From Alphaproteobacteria bacterium CG_4_10_14_0_8_um_filter_37_21 (GTDB taxonomy: Bacteria > Pseudomonadota > Alphaproteobacteria > Paracaedibacterales > UBA11393): a stretch of 45,346 nt of DNA. How positions within the stretch are numbered: position 1 is the first letter of the stretch; each line of letters starts with the position of its first letter. The stretch lies in the NCBI GenBank assembly GCA_002791835.1, contig PFNE01000021.1, positions 1 to 45,346 on the forward strand, given 5' to 3'. The position numbers and the translations under genes are program-made. The notes below the pieces were generated by a model. It worked only from the letters and a program-made list of their open reading frames with translations, was not told where the DNA came from and did not search any database. Positions 26,090 to 34,707 of the stretch are shown here, one piece after another.

Positions 26090-26650
26090 ATGGCCAATAC
26101 AATACAATATAAAATAGCTGGTAGTGATGCTAAAAGCATCACAGTACCAACTGTTGAAAAAAGCACTGAAAACCCAATTGCATCGGCAGCATCAACGGCT
26201 GAATGGATGGTTAGAATTGATGACTTAACTGCATCATCTAGAGTTGGTTTTCTTAACCACTGTGAACTACATGGTTGGTACGCTGAAAACAGCTGCGAAA
26301 CAAGTGGGGCAACAGTTGGATTTTGGAACCCCTCAACAGTACTAAAACATTCTGAACTTGTGATTATTATCCCGGTTATGGGTTTTATGCCAAAACTTGA
26401 AAATAGTATGAACAAAAAGAATGCGCTTAGTGAAGTGGAAATTATTCGCGTTGGTGAATTAGTAGCAACCCAAACAATTTTGTTTGAAAAATGCTACATT
26501 AGCAGCATTCAACAAGAATTAGAACGTGTTATCGTTAAAATGAATATCACCAAAAAAACGAATACAGTTCGGGCCTTTGACGCTACTGGAAATTCTGCTG
26601 GACAAATTGTCAGCTTCGTTGATTATAGCAGTGGCGCTGTTGAAATTTAA
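26090..26650 (+). CDS. probable divergent Hcp (TssD) inner-tube protein
   Basis: This 186-residue protein is encoded 41 bases after tssC. The ATG at 26090 follows AAGGAG at 26078-26083; the TTG at 26069 is not used. The position after tssB-tssC is where many T6SS loci place hcp. The second half resembles Hcp in layout: beta strands with KCYISSIQQE, then a strand ending RAFDATG and a polar close. The N-terminal half has no clear Hcp signature and lacks the usual early D-G-I-x-G pattern. An inner-tube role is inferred mainly from position, size and likely beta content. An unrelated sheath-associated protein or secreted effector is possible. Confidence 0.55.
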   Translation: MANTIQYKIAGSDAKSITVPTVEKSTENPIASAASTAEWMVRIDDLTASSRVGFLNHCELHGWYAENSCETSGATVGFWNPSTVLKHSELVIIIPVMGFMPKLENSMNKKNALSEVEIIRVGELVATQTILFEKCYISSIQQELERVIVKMNITKKTNTVRAFDATGNSAGQIVSFVDYSSGAVEI

Positions 26651-26670
26651 GCAACGCCCGCTTACTCAAC

Positions 26671-26699
26671 AAAAAACCGGGTGTTATACCTGGTTTTTT
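26671..26699. terminator. bidirectional terminator between hcp-like and the barrel gene
   Basis: AAAAAACCGGGT (26671-26682) pairs with ACCTGGTTTTTT (26688-26699) around GTTAT: twelve pairs with one G-T wobble, A-run before and T-run after. It can stop transcription from both convergent operons. Confidence 0.88.
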
Positions 26700-26720
26700 G
26701 TATGTAGGTGATCAAATCTA

Positions 26721-27455
26721 TTAAAATTCAAATATCATAGCTGCACGAATGTTTAAGCTGCATGGTTTAATCCATACACCAGAACGCACCCCTTTTTCTG
26801 AAAGACCTGGGCTACCAATATAGTTATCAATAACACGTTTATTTTGACCTATGTTATATCCAACAGTTAAACGAGTAGAAACTTTATCACTGGTTTTATA
26901 CTGAACACCTAAAGTTGGCTCTATTCCAAAAACAAAGGACCTTTTTGTTTTTATATTATCACAACGAATGTTACCCCCTGGCGCAGCATGAGCTGCAGTA
27001 ACACAATATTGCGTTACAGTAAGACCACAAGCCATTATGCCAGACAGATTATCTAAAATAGATATATAAAAACCTGGAACCATCGATATTTGATGACGGA
27101 TTCGTATTGAAACTTTTTCATCATCTAGTTGGTTGCGGATTGGCAAGCCCTCTTCTTCAAGAACGTCAATATTACGCTTTAATTTATGGCTATTTAAGTA
27201 AGTATAACCAGCTTCTACAAATCCTGAAAAAACAAAATTTATTCGGTAATTATATCCTATCAGCATGCCAAGACCTAAAGCATTTTGACGCATTTTCTGC
27301 ACGTTTAAAAAACGCACATAATTATTTACTGGTACAAAATCTTTACCTTTCAATTTTATGTTTGATTGATGACCAAAGTAAGAACCCTGCAGGCCTACAT
27401 AAGGTGCTGCATCCAGGGCACTAAAAAATAAAAAAATAACAAAAAAAACCTTCAC
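26721..27455 (-). CDS. outer-membrane beta-barrel protein
   Basis: This 244-residue protein has a short signal peptide (1-16, ending LDAA), then YVGLQGSYFG and alternating hydrophobic strands, and it ends in a phenylalanine (MIFEF), the signal for barrel insertion. It looks like a small 8-12-strand porin-like or surface-antigen barrel (OmpA-N/P44-like layout). A loop pair of cysteines is possible (C143 and further on). The start is GTG at 27455, supported by AAGGAG eight bases upstream. It lies 22 bases after the coiled-coil gene and is the second gene of that operon. The specific family is not recognised. Confidence 0.75.
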   Translation of the reverse strand: MKVFFVIFLFFSALDAAPYVGLQGSYFGHQSNIKLKGKDFVPVNNYVRFLNVQKMRQNALGLGMLIGYNYRINFVFSGFVEAGYTYLNSHKLKRNIDVLEEEGLPIRNQLDDEKVSIRIRHQISMVPGFYISILDNLSGIMACGLTVTQYCVTAAHAAPGGNIRCDNIKTKRSFVFGIEPTLGVQYKTSDKVSTRLTVGYNIGQNKRVIDNYIGSPGLSEKGVRSGVWIKPCSLNIRAAMIFEF

Positions 27456-27477
27456 TTATTAATCTCCTTAACAAAAA

Positions 27478-29073
27478 TTATTCATTTATTCTAGTGGCTT
27501 CAGATTTAGATAATATGGCATGCTGGTTATTATGCGCTGGCTCAGCAGGTTGTATCGCTTCTAACTGCCTAATCCTCGCCTGCAGACCCTGAACTTCAGC
27601 TTCTAAAGACGCACGAACTGCTACGCCTTCATCAAACTGCCTTTGAAGGTCAGCATTTGATCTCTCCAGGGCTGGTATGCCATTTAATTGCACTTGCATC
27701 CGATCTATGCGCTCTTGCAAACCAGGCACCCTTGCTGCCAATGGTTGAGTTATCTGCAGATCACGTCGCAATTGAGCGATAGCAGCATTTAAAACAGCAA
27801 TACTATTCACTTGTATTTGAAGGGCGCCATTTTGCGCCTCTAAGACACCTGCACGTTGCGTCACAGCGTCAAGTCGTTCTTGAAGTTCACGTTGAGCTTC
27901 TGCATGACGATCTGCATCTGCTCTTGCAGCTTCTTTTTCTGCGTTCACTTGTTGAGCTGCTTCTTCTGAAATGCGCCTTAATTCGGCAAGTTCTAACTGC
28001 AACAGTTCTGCACGTTGTACAGCGGCTTCTTTTTCTGCATTCAATGCATCAATACCACTTACTTGCCCTTGAAGAGCAGTATTTTCTTCTGCTAGAATAG
28101 CTACACTTTGCGTCTTATCGTCAAGTTGTGTTTGAAGATCACCTTGATCTACTACGCTTTTTGCGATATTCTGCTCAGCTTCATCGGCTCGTTTTTTTTC
28201 TGCTTCTTTTTCTGCGTTCGCTTGTTGAGCTGCTTCTTCTGCAGCATTCAATTTGTTTTGTAAATTCGCCAAAGATTTTGCGAGATTTTCCTTTGCTGTT
28301 AACGCTTCAGTTTTTTCTTTTTCTGCGGCAGCAATGCAATCAGTTGCTTGCGTTTTTTCTATAATCGCTTGCGTTTTCTGTTTTATTGCTTCTTGATTAA
28401 TAGCTTCTAGATCTTTATTTTTTTTCTCTAACGCCTCTAATTGTTTTGTGACATCAGAAATGGTTTCTGCTGGTTCTACTTTCGCTCTATCCACAGACTC
28501 TAGCTCTGCAATTCTAGCCTTTAATTGGGTACGTTCAGCATCAATGGTACAGGCTGGTTGAAACTGATTTTGGCTCATTACCTTAATCATTGCTGCCCAT
28601 GACGCTAAGTAATAAGACGTATTTTGTTGAGTTGAAACGGGATAATCTTTTCCTGGGCTTCCAGTTACACGTGGTGTATGTCCTTTTCTTGCTTTACTTC
28701 TATCAATTTTTAAGATCTCCATCAATACGCCTTCATTAACGACATGAGGACCTGCATAAATTAATTCTAATAACGACAACATTTGCTCTTCATTAATATC
28801 AAATGTTGTAGGTGTGTCTTCAAAATCTGCTCCAAAATTTGGCGCAGGCTTTTGTTTCATAACTTTTTTTTTATAAGTAACAGATGTTATGCCTATCTTC
28901 CCCCTTAAGAATTTAGCAAGTGACCCCTCTTCAGAAGAGGAGGGCAAAACAGGCTTAGAATTAGAAAAATCATTCATTATAAGCACCGAAGAAGCTGCAG
29001 CAGCATCCTCATCTGATGCATAAACGGCTGTAAATATTGCTGCTTGCAACAAAACGCACGATAATAATTTCAT
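27478..29073 (-). CDS. secreted coiled-coil protein
   Basis: This 531-residue protein has a signal peptide (1-19, ending VYA) and a non-coiled N-terminal region (about 20-180) with a basic KKKVMKQK patch and a GSPGKDYPVS stretch. A long alanine-, glutamate- and glutamine-rich coiled coil (about 185-510) contains repeated near-copies such as NAEKEA with RADEAE or RADADR. The end is polar. The layout suggests an exported rod or scaffold, perhaps facing the periplasm or the host. It is transcribed with the outer-membrane barrel gene 22 bases downstream. AGGA lies before the ATG. Coiled coils give misleading database hits, so I assign no function. Confidence 0.75.
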   Translation of the reverse strand: MKLLSCVLLQAAIFTAVYASDEDAAAASSVLIMNDFSNSKPVLPSSSEEGSLAKFLRGKIGITSVTYKKKVMKQKPAPNFGADFEDTPTTFDINEEQMLSLLELIYAGPHVVNEGVLMEILKIDRSKARKGHTPRVTGSPGKDYPVSTQQNTSYYLASWAAMIKVMSQNQFQPACTIDAERTQLKARIAELESVDRAKVEPAETISDVTKQLEALEKKNKDLEAINQEAIKQKTQAIIEKTQATDCIAAAEKEKTEALTAKENLAKSLANLQNKLNAAEEAAQQANAEKEAEKKRADEAEQNIAKSVVDQGDLQTQLDDKTQSVAILAEENTALQGQVSGIDALNAEKEAAVQRAELLQLELAELRRISEEAAQQVNAEKEAARADADRHAEAQRELQERLDAVTQRAGVLEAQNGALQIQVNSIAVLNAAIAQLRRDLQITQPLAARVPGLQERIDRMQVQLNGIPALERSNADLQRQFDEGVAVRASLEAEVQGLQARIRQLEAIQPAEPAHNNQHAILSKSEATRINE

Positions 29074-29167
29074 TAAATATTCCTAAAATTATATTCAATC
29101 TTAACTACACAGTACAAAAGAAACACATTATTGTGAAGGGATATTTTGTTTTTTTATGATAAAATAT

Positions 29168-29202
29168 TTGACCAAATGCCATTTTTTATGTTTTTATATA
29201 CT
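29168..29202 (+). promoter_or_regulatory. possible promoter of the tRNA-mreC transcript
   Basis: TTGACC at 29168-29173 is a good -35 box. The -10 options TTTATA (29193-29198, spacing 19) and TATACT (29197-29202, spacing 23) are both too far away for a strong promoter. This is kept as a weak candidate because the tRNA must be transcribed from this short gap. Confidence 0.3.
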
Positions 29203-29208
29203 TAGTGT

Positions 29209-29285
29209 GGGCCTGTAGTTCAGTTGGTTAGAACCCTCCGCTCATAACGGAGATGTCGCAGGTTCGAGTCCTGCCGGGCCCACCA
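29209..29285 (+). tRNA. tRNA with CAT anticodon (Met elongator or Ile2)
   Basis: All four arms fold: acceptor GGGCCTG pairs with CGGGCCC with one T-G pair; the D arm pairs GTTC with GAAC; the anticodon stem CTCCG/CGGAG holds loop CTCATAA with anticodon CAT; the T arm pairs GCAGG with CCTGC around TTCGAGT. The CCA end is encoded (29283-29285). A CAT anticodon is used by elongator and initiator Met tRNAs and by Ile2, whose C34 is changed to lysidine. The first base pair is G-C, which argues against the initiator. Met-elongator versus Ile2 is not decided here. mreC starts 16 bases later. Confidence 0.95.
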
Positions 29286-29301
29286 CATTTGAAAAAGCAT
29301 T

Positions 29302-30165
29302 ATGTTATCATTTTTTTCTAAATTTAAACTTGTTGGTATTCAGCGCAGCGATCCGTTTGCCAAAAAAGCAGCCCAAGTTTATTATAGCGTTAGCATCCGC
29401 CTTATTACATTGGTTGTCATTTTTTTTATCAGTGTATCGTATCTTTATGATCGGTATCAAAATACTTCTTTAAACACATTTACCTCTACCGTTGCCAGCT
29501 ATATAACGCAGGCATTTTATCAGCCAATAGACTGGACAGAAAAACAAATAGAACGCTACAGTTTGTACACAAATTTAGTAAATGAAAATGAAGCGCTTAA
29601 AAATCACTTACATGACATAAAATCTGAAAATTTGGCACTTACTTTGCAAGTATCAGATTTAACCCATTTAAAAACAATTTTAGATAACATTGATGCACCA
29701 ACAGATCAGCGCTATCCAGCACGCGTATTAGGCGCTATCTTTAATTTTCCGCAAGCCTCTTTATTTGCTGTCACGAATGGCGATTTAGATCATACGTTAA
29801 ATGCTATAGCCCACCATCCAGATGGTCTGATTGGGCGCGTAACAGAAAATTTAGCCAATAATCGCGTGCGTATTTTACTCTTAACAGATCATAATTCCCG
29901 CATTCCCGTTCGGCACCATAAAACAGGAAAACAAGCAATTCTTGCCGGGCAAGGTACAGATTACCTGAAAATTATATATATTGAAGCGCTTAAAAACGAA
30001 GCACATGCAGACTGGGAAAATGGCGATATTTTTGTAACATCGGGCATTGAAGAAACCTGCCCACCAAATATTCCAGTTGCAAAACTTATCATCAACCAAG
30101 ACGGCGAAATTTCAGCAAAACCCTTGGTCAATTTTCATAATTTGCGCTTCATTACCCTGCAGTAA
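29302..30165 (+). CDS. mreC: rod shape-determining protein MreC
   Basis: This 287-residue protein is a bitopic inner-membrane protein that links MreB, RodA and PBP2 in cell elongation. One membrane segment (about 33-49), a helical coiled coil (about 85-125) that mediates dimerisation, and the beta-rich MreC domain (about 135-287) with the G-x-VG pattern around DGLIGRV are visible. Length is normal. MreB, usually upstream, is not next to it; instead a tRNA gene ends 16 bases before the ATG, so mreC probably shares the tRNA transcript. The following gene is on the other strand. Confidence 0.9.
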   Translation: MLSFFSKFKLVGIQRSDPFAKKAAQVYYSVSIRLITLVVIFFISVSYLYDRYQNTSLNTFTSTVASYITQAFYQPIDWTEKQIERYSLYTNLVNENEALKNHLHDIKSENLALTLQVSDLTHLKTILDNIDAPTDQRYPARVLGAIFNFPQASLFAVTNGDLDHTLNAIAHHPDGLIGRVTENLANNRVRILLLTDHNSRIPVRHHKTGKQAILAGQGTDYLKIIYIEALKNEAHADWENGDIFVTSGIEETCPPNIPVAKLIINQDGEISAKPLVNFHNLRFITLQ

Positions 30166-30193
30166 ACCGATAACGTCAACAGTTTATTTACCC

Positions 30194-32524
30194 TTAAAAA
30201 CGGTATTCAACTTTAAGTGTTGTTGTTAAACTGCGTTGCTTTGCTTGCAGGGCAGCTGTTACACCTGGCGCCACTTTCCAGTTGTTTTCTTTATTTAAGA
30301 CAGATCCGTACAAATTTAAATAATGCGTCACGCGACCAGCACCTTTACCCCGAATAACAGCCTCTGCATTTGGCTGTGCAACAGATGAAAAACTAGATGT
30401 TGAACGACCATTTCCAGATTTATAGCCAACTTCATAAACAGCTGTCATTTTACTTTCAACAGCGTTGGTTGCAGCAAACTTATAGCGGTATCCCAACCCT
30501 GTATAGGCTTCTCCGCTTTTATCGATAGCGGCTTTATATTTTTGTGCATACTGCGTTGGAATGTTAGTTTCAGAAAATCCTTTTCGGCGCGACCAGCCCA
30601 GATACAAACCAACGCTTGGGCGCACAGAATGCTGTTCATCTAATTTATGAACATAATTTATATCATTCATCCATGAAAACCCAAGTGTTGATACTTTTGC
30701 CTTAGCAAGATAATGTTGATTTGGGTCCGGTTGGGCAAACCGGCTTTGGTTCTTGGTTCCATACATACTAAATAGGGAAGATGTTATTTCCCCACCTTTT
30801 ATGTAATTATATACAGAACTTAAGCCAAATATGGCATGCTTACCATTTGAATTATTTAACTTATGGCGTTTGTTATCCCTGTGCGACAGACCCAACCCAA
30901 GGGTTGCCCTTAAATTAACATCTAAATCTTTTAAGTAGTGGGAACCGCCCAGCATCATACCGTAATAGCGTTCATTAAAGCCAGATAAGGCAGACCTGTT
31001 GCCTTTACTGCTTGCAGCATGAAAATACGGGGTTAACCAAACGCGGTAGTTTCCTTTAAATTTGTTGATCATAACGCTGTCTTGGTTTTGGGCTAAATGC
31101 ATCATCACGTTTGATAATTTATCTGTTGCTGTGCCGCCGCGTTGTTGCAATATGTGGCGCAGCGCCCGTTGATTGCGCTGCTTTTGGTACCGTGTTGCTT
31201 GAAAGGCCTTTTCAGCCTTAGAAGCAGCCCCCTGCAGATTAGCCGCCACAGCAGTAATTGTTGATGCGGCATCGCTTAAACTGCCAAGATCATCTGCCGA
31301 TTCTGCCGTTGCAACGGGTTGTGCATTTACCGTTAGCACTTTGTCATGTATGAACAGACCTTGGGGCGCACCATCTGTTGCATATACTTCAGTAAAGGGG
31401 TCTGCATTGTTTACGGTAATATTTCTGGGGTCACCAGCAAACGCATCAAAAGTCATCAGGGTTTTAGTGCCAGTGACGTCGTTTTGTTCAAACTGAAAGA
31501 AGTCTTCAGAAGGGTGAGAAATTCCCCCGGTATTATAGGTGATTATGCTAATGGTCGTTGGTGCCGTTGCAGCAAGTGTGCCTGTACGATGCGTACCAAA
31601 ATTAGCATCTCCACTATGAAAAAAAGCCAAATCACCACCGCCCAACGTTAGTGTATTGTTGATTGTTGTGCTTGAATCTGCACCACCGAGGACACAAATT
31701 CCGTCTTGTGTAAGGGAAAGGTTGTTCATGGTATTGGTGCAAGGCTGATTTAAATTTATCATAAAAAGTGTGCCACCAGAAACATCTATGTTTCCCTTAA
31801 TCGTGTTGGTAGAGTCATACATATAAAGTTCGCCACCAGAAACTTCTATGTTTCCAGTAATATCATTGGTAGAGTTAATCATCTGTAATAAACCACCAGA
31901 AACTTCTATGTTTCCAGTAATATCATTGGTAGAGTTATACATATAAAGTCTGCCACCAGAAACGTCTATATTTCCGTTAATGGTGTTGGTAGAGTCTTTC
32001 ATATTAAGTTCGCCACTATAAGAAGCAGAAACATCACCAGTAATTTCATTGGTAGATCTAGTCATACCAATATAACCACCAGAAGAAGCAGAAACATCAC
32101 CAATAATATCATTGATAGAGCTAGACATATTAAGTTCCCCACCAGAAACTTCTATGTTTCCATGGACACGATTTGTTAAGGGGGATGATGATGATGATTG
32201 ATTAAAAGAATATAATGCCCCACCCTCCACCTTCAAGTTTGTGTGTGTATCCCCAGAGGTACCAAATGTATTTGTATTTTCTGAACTCCCAAATATACGT
32301 GCATACCCGCTTTTAACAGTCAGCGCTGGCGTGGAAGAATTTGAGGAAGTGAACGTATTGTTTCGATTTTGCCCAAAATCAACACCATTAGAACCCGCGG
32401 TAGGATCCCAAGCGCCATCATACACAACATCCACCCCAGAAGCAGTTTCACCCCCATATGCACCATGTGCTGTGGATAACAGTAAAGTGGCTATATAATA
32501 GGGGTAGCGTAATTTTTTATACAT
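30194..32524 (-). CDS. autotransporter with repeat-bearing passenger
   Basis: This 776-residue protein has a signal peptide (1-24, ending AYG). The passenger (about 25-420) is rich in N, S, T and G. It contains seven tandem units of 20-21 residues between about 121 and 255, with the pattern G-N-I-(E/D)-V-SGG-x-L-x-M-x-x-S-T-N-x-I. Such repeats form rungs of a right-handed beta helix. An alanine-rich linker (about 430-470) leads to a C-terminal autotransporter beta-domain (about 475-776) that begins near KFKGNYRVWLTPYF and ends VEYRF, with the terminal phenylalanine. It is a type V secreted surface protein, probably an adhesin or variable antigen. It is encoded alone, convergent with mreC. Confidence 0.9.
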   Translation of the reverse strand: MYKKLRYPYYIATLLLSTAHGAYGGETASGVDVVYDGAWDPTAGSNGVDFGQNRNNTFTSSNSSTPALTVKSGYARIFGSSENTNTFGTSGDTHTNLKVEGGALYSFNQSSSSSPLTNRVHGNIEVSGGELNMSSSINDIIGDVSASSGGYIGMTRSTNEITGDVSASYSGELNMKDSTNTINGNIDVSGGRLYMYNSTNDITGNIEVSGGLLQMINSTNDITGNIEVSGGELYMYDSTNTIKGNIDVSGGTLFMINLNQPCTNTMNNLSLTQDGICVLGGADSSTTINNTLTLGGGDLAFFHSGDANFGTHRTGTLAATAPTTISIITYNTGGISHPSEDFFQFEQNDVTGTKTLMTFDAFAGDPRNITVNNADPFTEVYATDGAPQGLFIHDKVLTVNAQPVATAESADDLGSLSDAASTITAVAANLQGAASKAEKAFQATRYQKQRNQRALRHILQQRGGTATDKLSNVMMHLAQNQDSVMINKFKGNYRVWLTPYFHAASSKGNRSALSGFNERYYGMMLGGSHYLKDLDVNLRATLGLGLSHRDNKRHKLNNSNGKHAIFGLSSVYNYIKGGEITSSLFSMYGTKNQSRFAQPDPNQHYLAKAKVSTLGFSWMNDINYVHKLDEQHSVRPSVGLYLGWSRRKGFSETNIPTQYAQKYKAAIDKSGEAYTGLGYRYKFAATNAVESKMTAVYEVGYKSGNGRSTSSFSSVAQPNAEAVIRGKGAGRVTHYLNLYGSVLNKENNWKVAPGVTAALQAKQRSLTTTLKVEYRF
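31773..32170 (-). repeat. 60-63-bp tandem repeats inside the autotransporter gene
   Basis: The core ccaccagaaac begins at 31773, 31833, 31893 and 31953, an exact 60-base period; two further units of about 63 bases and a degenerate end follow to about 32170. The 45 bases at 31833-31877 are identical to 31893-31937, indicating recent duplication or gene conversion. All units stay in frame, so gain or loss would add or remove 20 residues. Confidence 0.9.
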
Positions 32525-32747
32525 ATAAAAAGCCTTTACCTTTAATTTAATAAAAATTTGTTATGTTATTTATAATTATATCTATAAAATTTTTAACAAA
32601 CCCTTAACAGGGGGCAAAAAAAAATACCATTGCAAGATACTGTTCAAAGGGTGAAGGCTTGTGTCTATCAGGTGTTTCTTATCGGGTTCTATATAGTGTA
32701 GAATAATTAAAAAACTGATATTTAATTATTTATAGGCACGTTTCAAT

Positions 32748-34634
32748 ATGAACAATACTTACCCACAACCTATCCGTTATTTAGACCCTGTTTTAATTAA
32801 CCAAATTGCCGCTGGAGAAGTTGTAGAACGGCCTTTAAATGTTGTTAAAGAACTGGTTGAAAATGCCTTAGATGCCGGCAGCACACGTATTAGCGTAACA
32901 CTTTATGAAGGGGGTAAAACGTACATAAAGGTAGAAGATAATGGGGGCGGCATTGCAGCCAATCAATTATCAATGGCCTTGTCGCGCCATGCAACTTCTA
33001 AAATTCCAGATAATGATTTGTTTAATATTCAATCTTTTGGGTTTCGCGGGGAAGCGCTGCCCTCTATTGCATCCATCGCGCGCGTTGCCATAACATCTAG
33101 AACGAAAGATGACGACACTGGTTTTTGCGTTAAAATGCATGGGGGCGAATTAACCCAAACCGCAACACCTGTAAAATGCGATTTTGGAACAACGGTTGAA
33201 GTGTCTGACTTGTTTTATGCAACGCCGGTACGTTTAAAATTTTTAAAAACAGCGGGTACAGAACAAGCACACGTAACAGACCTTGTTAGAAAGCTAGCGC
33301 TTGCAAACCCTGCTGTTGCTTTTACGTTAAAAACAGATAAGAAAACGATTTTAGATTTAAAAGTTAAAGATCAGCCCAATGCTACCCACCTAGAAAATAG
33401 GTTAGATGATGTGCTATCAAAAAAAATTACAGAAAACTGCACAGTGTTTAAAGCAAAACGGGAAGGCATGTCTATTAAAGGTATGCTATCTTTACCAACG
33501 TTTCATGGGGGCCGCGCAAGTGAGCAATTTATGTTCGTTAATTCGCGTGTTGTGCGTGATAAAATTATGATAAACGCATTAAAATTTGCCTACCGTGATG
33601 TACTGGAACATAACCGCCATCCAGTTGCTGTTTTGTTTTTAGAAATAGATCCTTTTATGGTTGATCTAAATGCGCACCCTAATAAAACAGAAGTACGTTT
33701 TCGTGATGGTCAGTTGGTTAGAAGCTTTGTGTTATCAAGCATTAGCGAAGCGTTAAGGGAAAGTTCACGAAACACCACACAAGCCCTGGCTGAAAAAGCT
33801 GTGGCTTACATGACACAGGAACAAGAAAACCGGCCTGCCTGTTCTGCAATGCCTTTTCCACGCGCATCCTCTGCGGGTTTTAAACCATCATCTGGCAGAA
33901 CGTCGTTTCAAATGCAAGACAGGCATCAATTTCAAGGAAATTCTGCTGTTAGATTATTTCAAGATGATCCTATGCCCTTTACATCTTACGTTGCGAAAAA
34001 ACCCTACGTAGAAATACAAAAACAACCTGTTGTGCCTATCATACAAGTTGACCATGACTACCCGCTTGGATTAGCGCGCTGTCAAATTGATGCAACATAT
34101 ATTGTATCAGAAAAGGACGGCGACCTTATTTTAATTGATCAGCACGCTGCAGCAGAACGCTTAACCTATGAAAAACTAAAAAAACAGATTTTACATAAAG
34201 CCGTTCCACGCTCTGCCTTGCTCCTACCGGAGATGATCGATTTATCCGATATGGATGTAGCCCTGATCAAAGAACATGAAACAGATATCAAAAATTTAGG
34301 ATTTGTTTTTGATTTGTATGGCAAAACAATATCAATTAAGGAAGTGCCTATTTTGTTAGAAGGCTGTGATGTAAAACAATTGTTGCGCGACCTTTTAAAT
34401 GATTTTACCGTTAATGATGCACCTGTTGATTTTTTAATGCGACAAATGGAAAAATTATCAACGTATGCATGCCATACCAGCTTACGTGCAGGGGATGTTA
34501 TGAATATTGCACAAATGAACGCATTGCTTAGAAAAATGGAAGAAACAGACTTTTCTGCACAGTGTAATCACGGCAGGCCAACATATGTGCGCTTGGTCAA
34601 GAAAGATATTGAAAAATTATTTGAAAGACGCTAA
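32748..34634 (+). CDS. mutL: DNA mismatch repair protein MutL, endonuclease type
   Basis: This 628-residue protein has an N-terminal GHKL ATPase (about 1-330) with E-L-V-E-N-ALDAG (36-45), DNGGGI and the FGFRGEAL lid motif. A linker rich in polar residues (about 350-425) precedes the C-terminal dimerisation domain. There, DQHA-x2-E-x4-E (about 464-475), the ACHTSLRAGD block and CNHGRPT are present, which are the motifs of MutL proteins with latent nicking activity, unlike E. coli MutL. It acts with MutS to nick and remove mismatched strands. It is first in a plus-strand run with recR and glmU, although gaps of 73 and 128 bases suggest separate control. Confidence 0.96.
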   Translation: MNNTYPQPIRYLDPVLINQIAAGEVVERPLNVVKELVENALDAGSTRISVTLYEGGKTYIKVEDNGGGIAANQLSMALSRHATSKIPDNDLFNIQSFGFRGEALPSIASIARVAITSRTKDDDTGFCVKMHGGELTQTATPVKCDFGTTVEVSDLFYATPVRLKFLKTAGTEQAHVTDLVRKLALANPAVAFTLKTDKKTILDLKVKDQPNATHLENRLDDVLSKKITENCTVFKAKREGMSIKGMLSLPTFHGGRASEQFMFVNSRVVRDKIMINALKFAYRDVLEHNRHPVAVLFLEIDPFMVDLNAHPNKTEVRFRDGQLVRSFVLSSISEALRESSRNTTQALAEKAVAYMTQEQENRPACSAMPFPRASSAGFKPSSGRTSFQMQDRHQFQGNSAVRLFQDDPMPFTSYVAKKPYVEIQKQPVVPIIQVDHDYPLGLARCQIDATYIVSEKDGDLILIDQHAAAERLTYEKLKKQILHKAVPRSALLLPEMIDLSDMDVALIKEHETDIKNLGFVFDLYGKTISIKEVPILLEGCDVKQLLRDLLNDFTVNDAPVDFLMRQMEKLSTYACHTSLRAGDVMNIAQMNALLRKMEETDFSAQCNHGRPTYVRLVKKDIEKLFERR

Positions 34635-34707
34635 CCCATTTTTTTACCTTTCTATTTGCCGATATTATCTATAAACTTATATTGAATTATTAATACTTTT
34701 TTATATT

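Noticed and set aside
25801-26415. 204-residue frame antisense to the tssC end and the hcp-like gene
   Set aside because: Spans two well-supported genes and their ribosome site on the other strand; no known domain.
31773-32170. Regular repeats considered as a CRISPR array
   Set aside because: The repeats are 60-63 bases, lie in one open frame and have no unique spacers; they encode beta-helix rungs.
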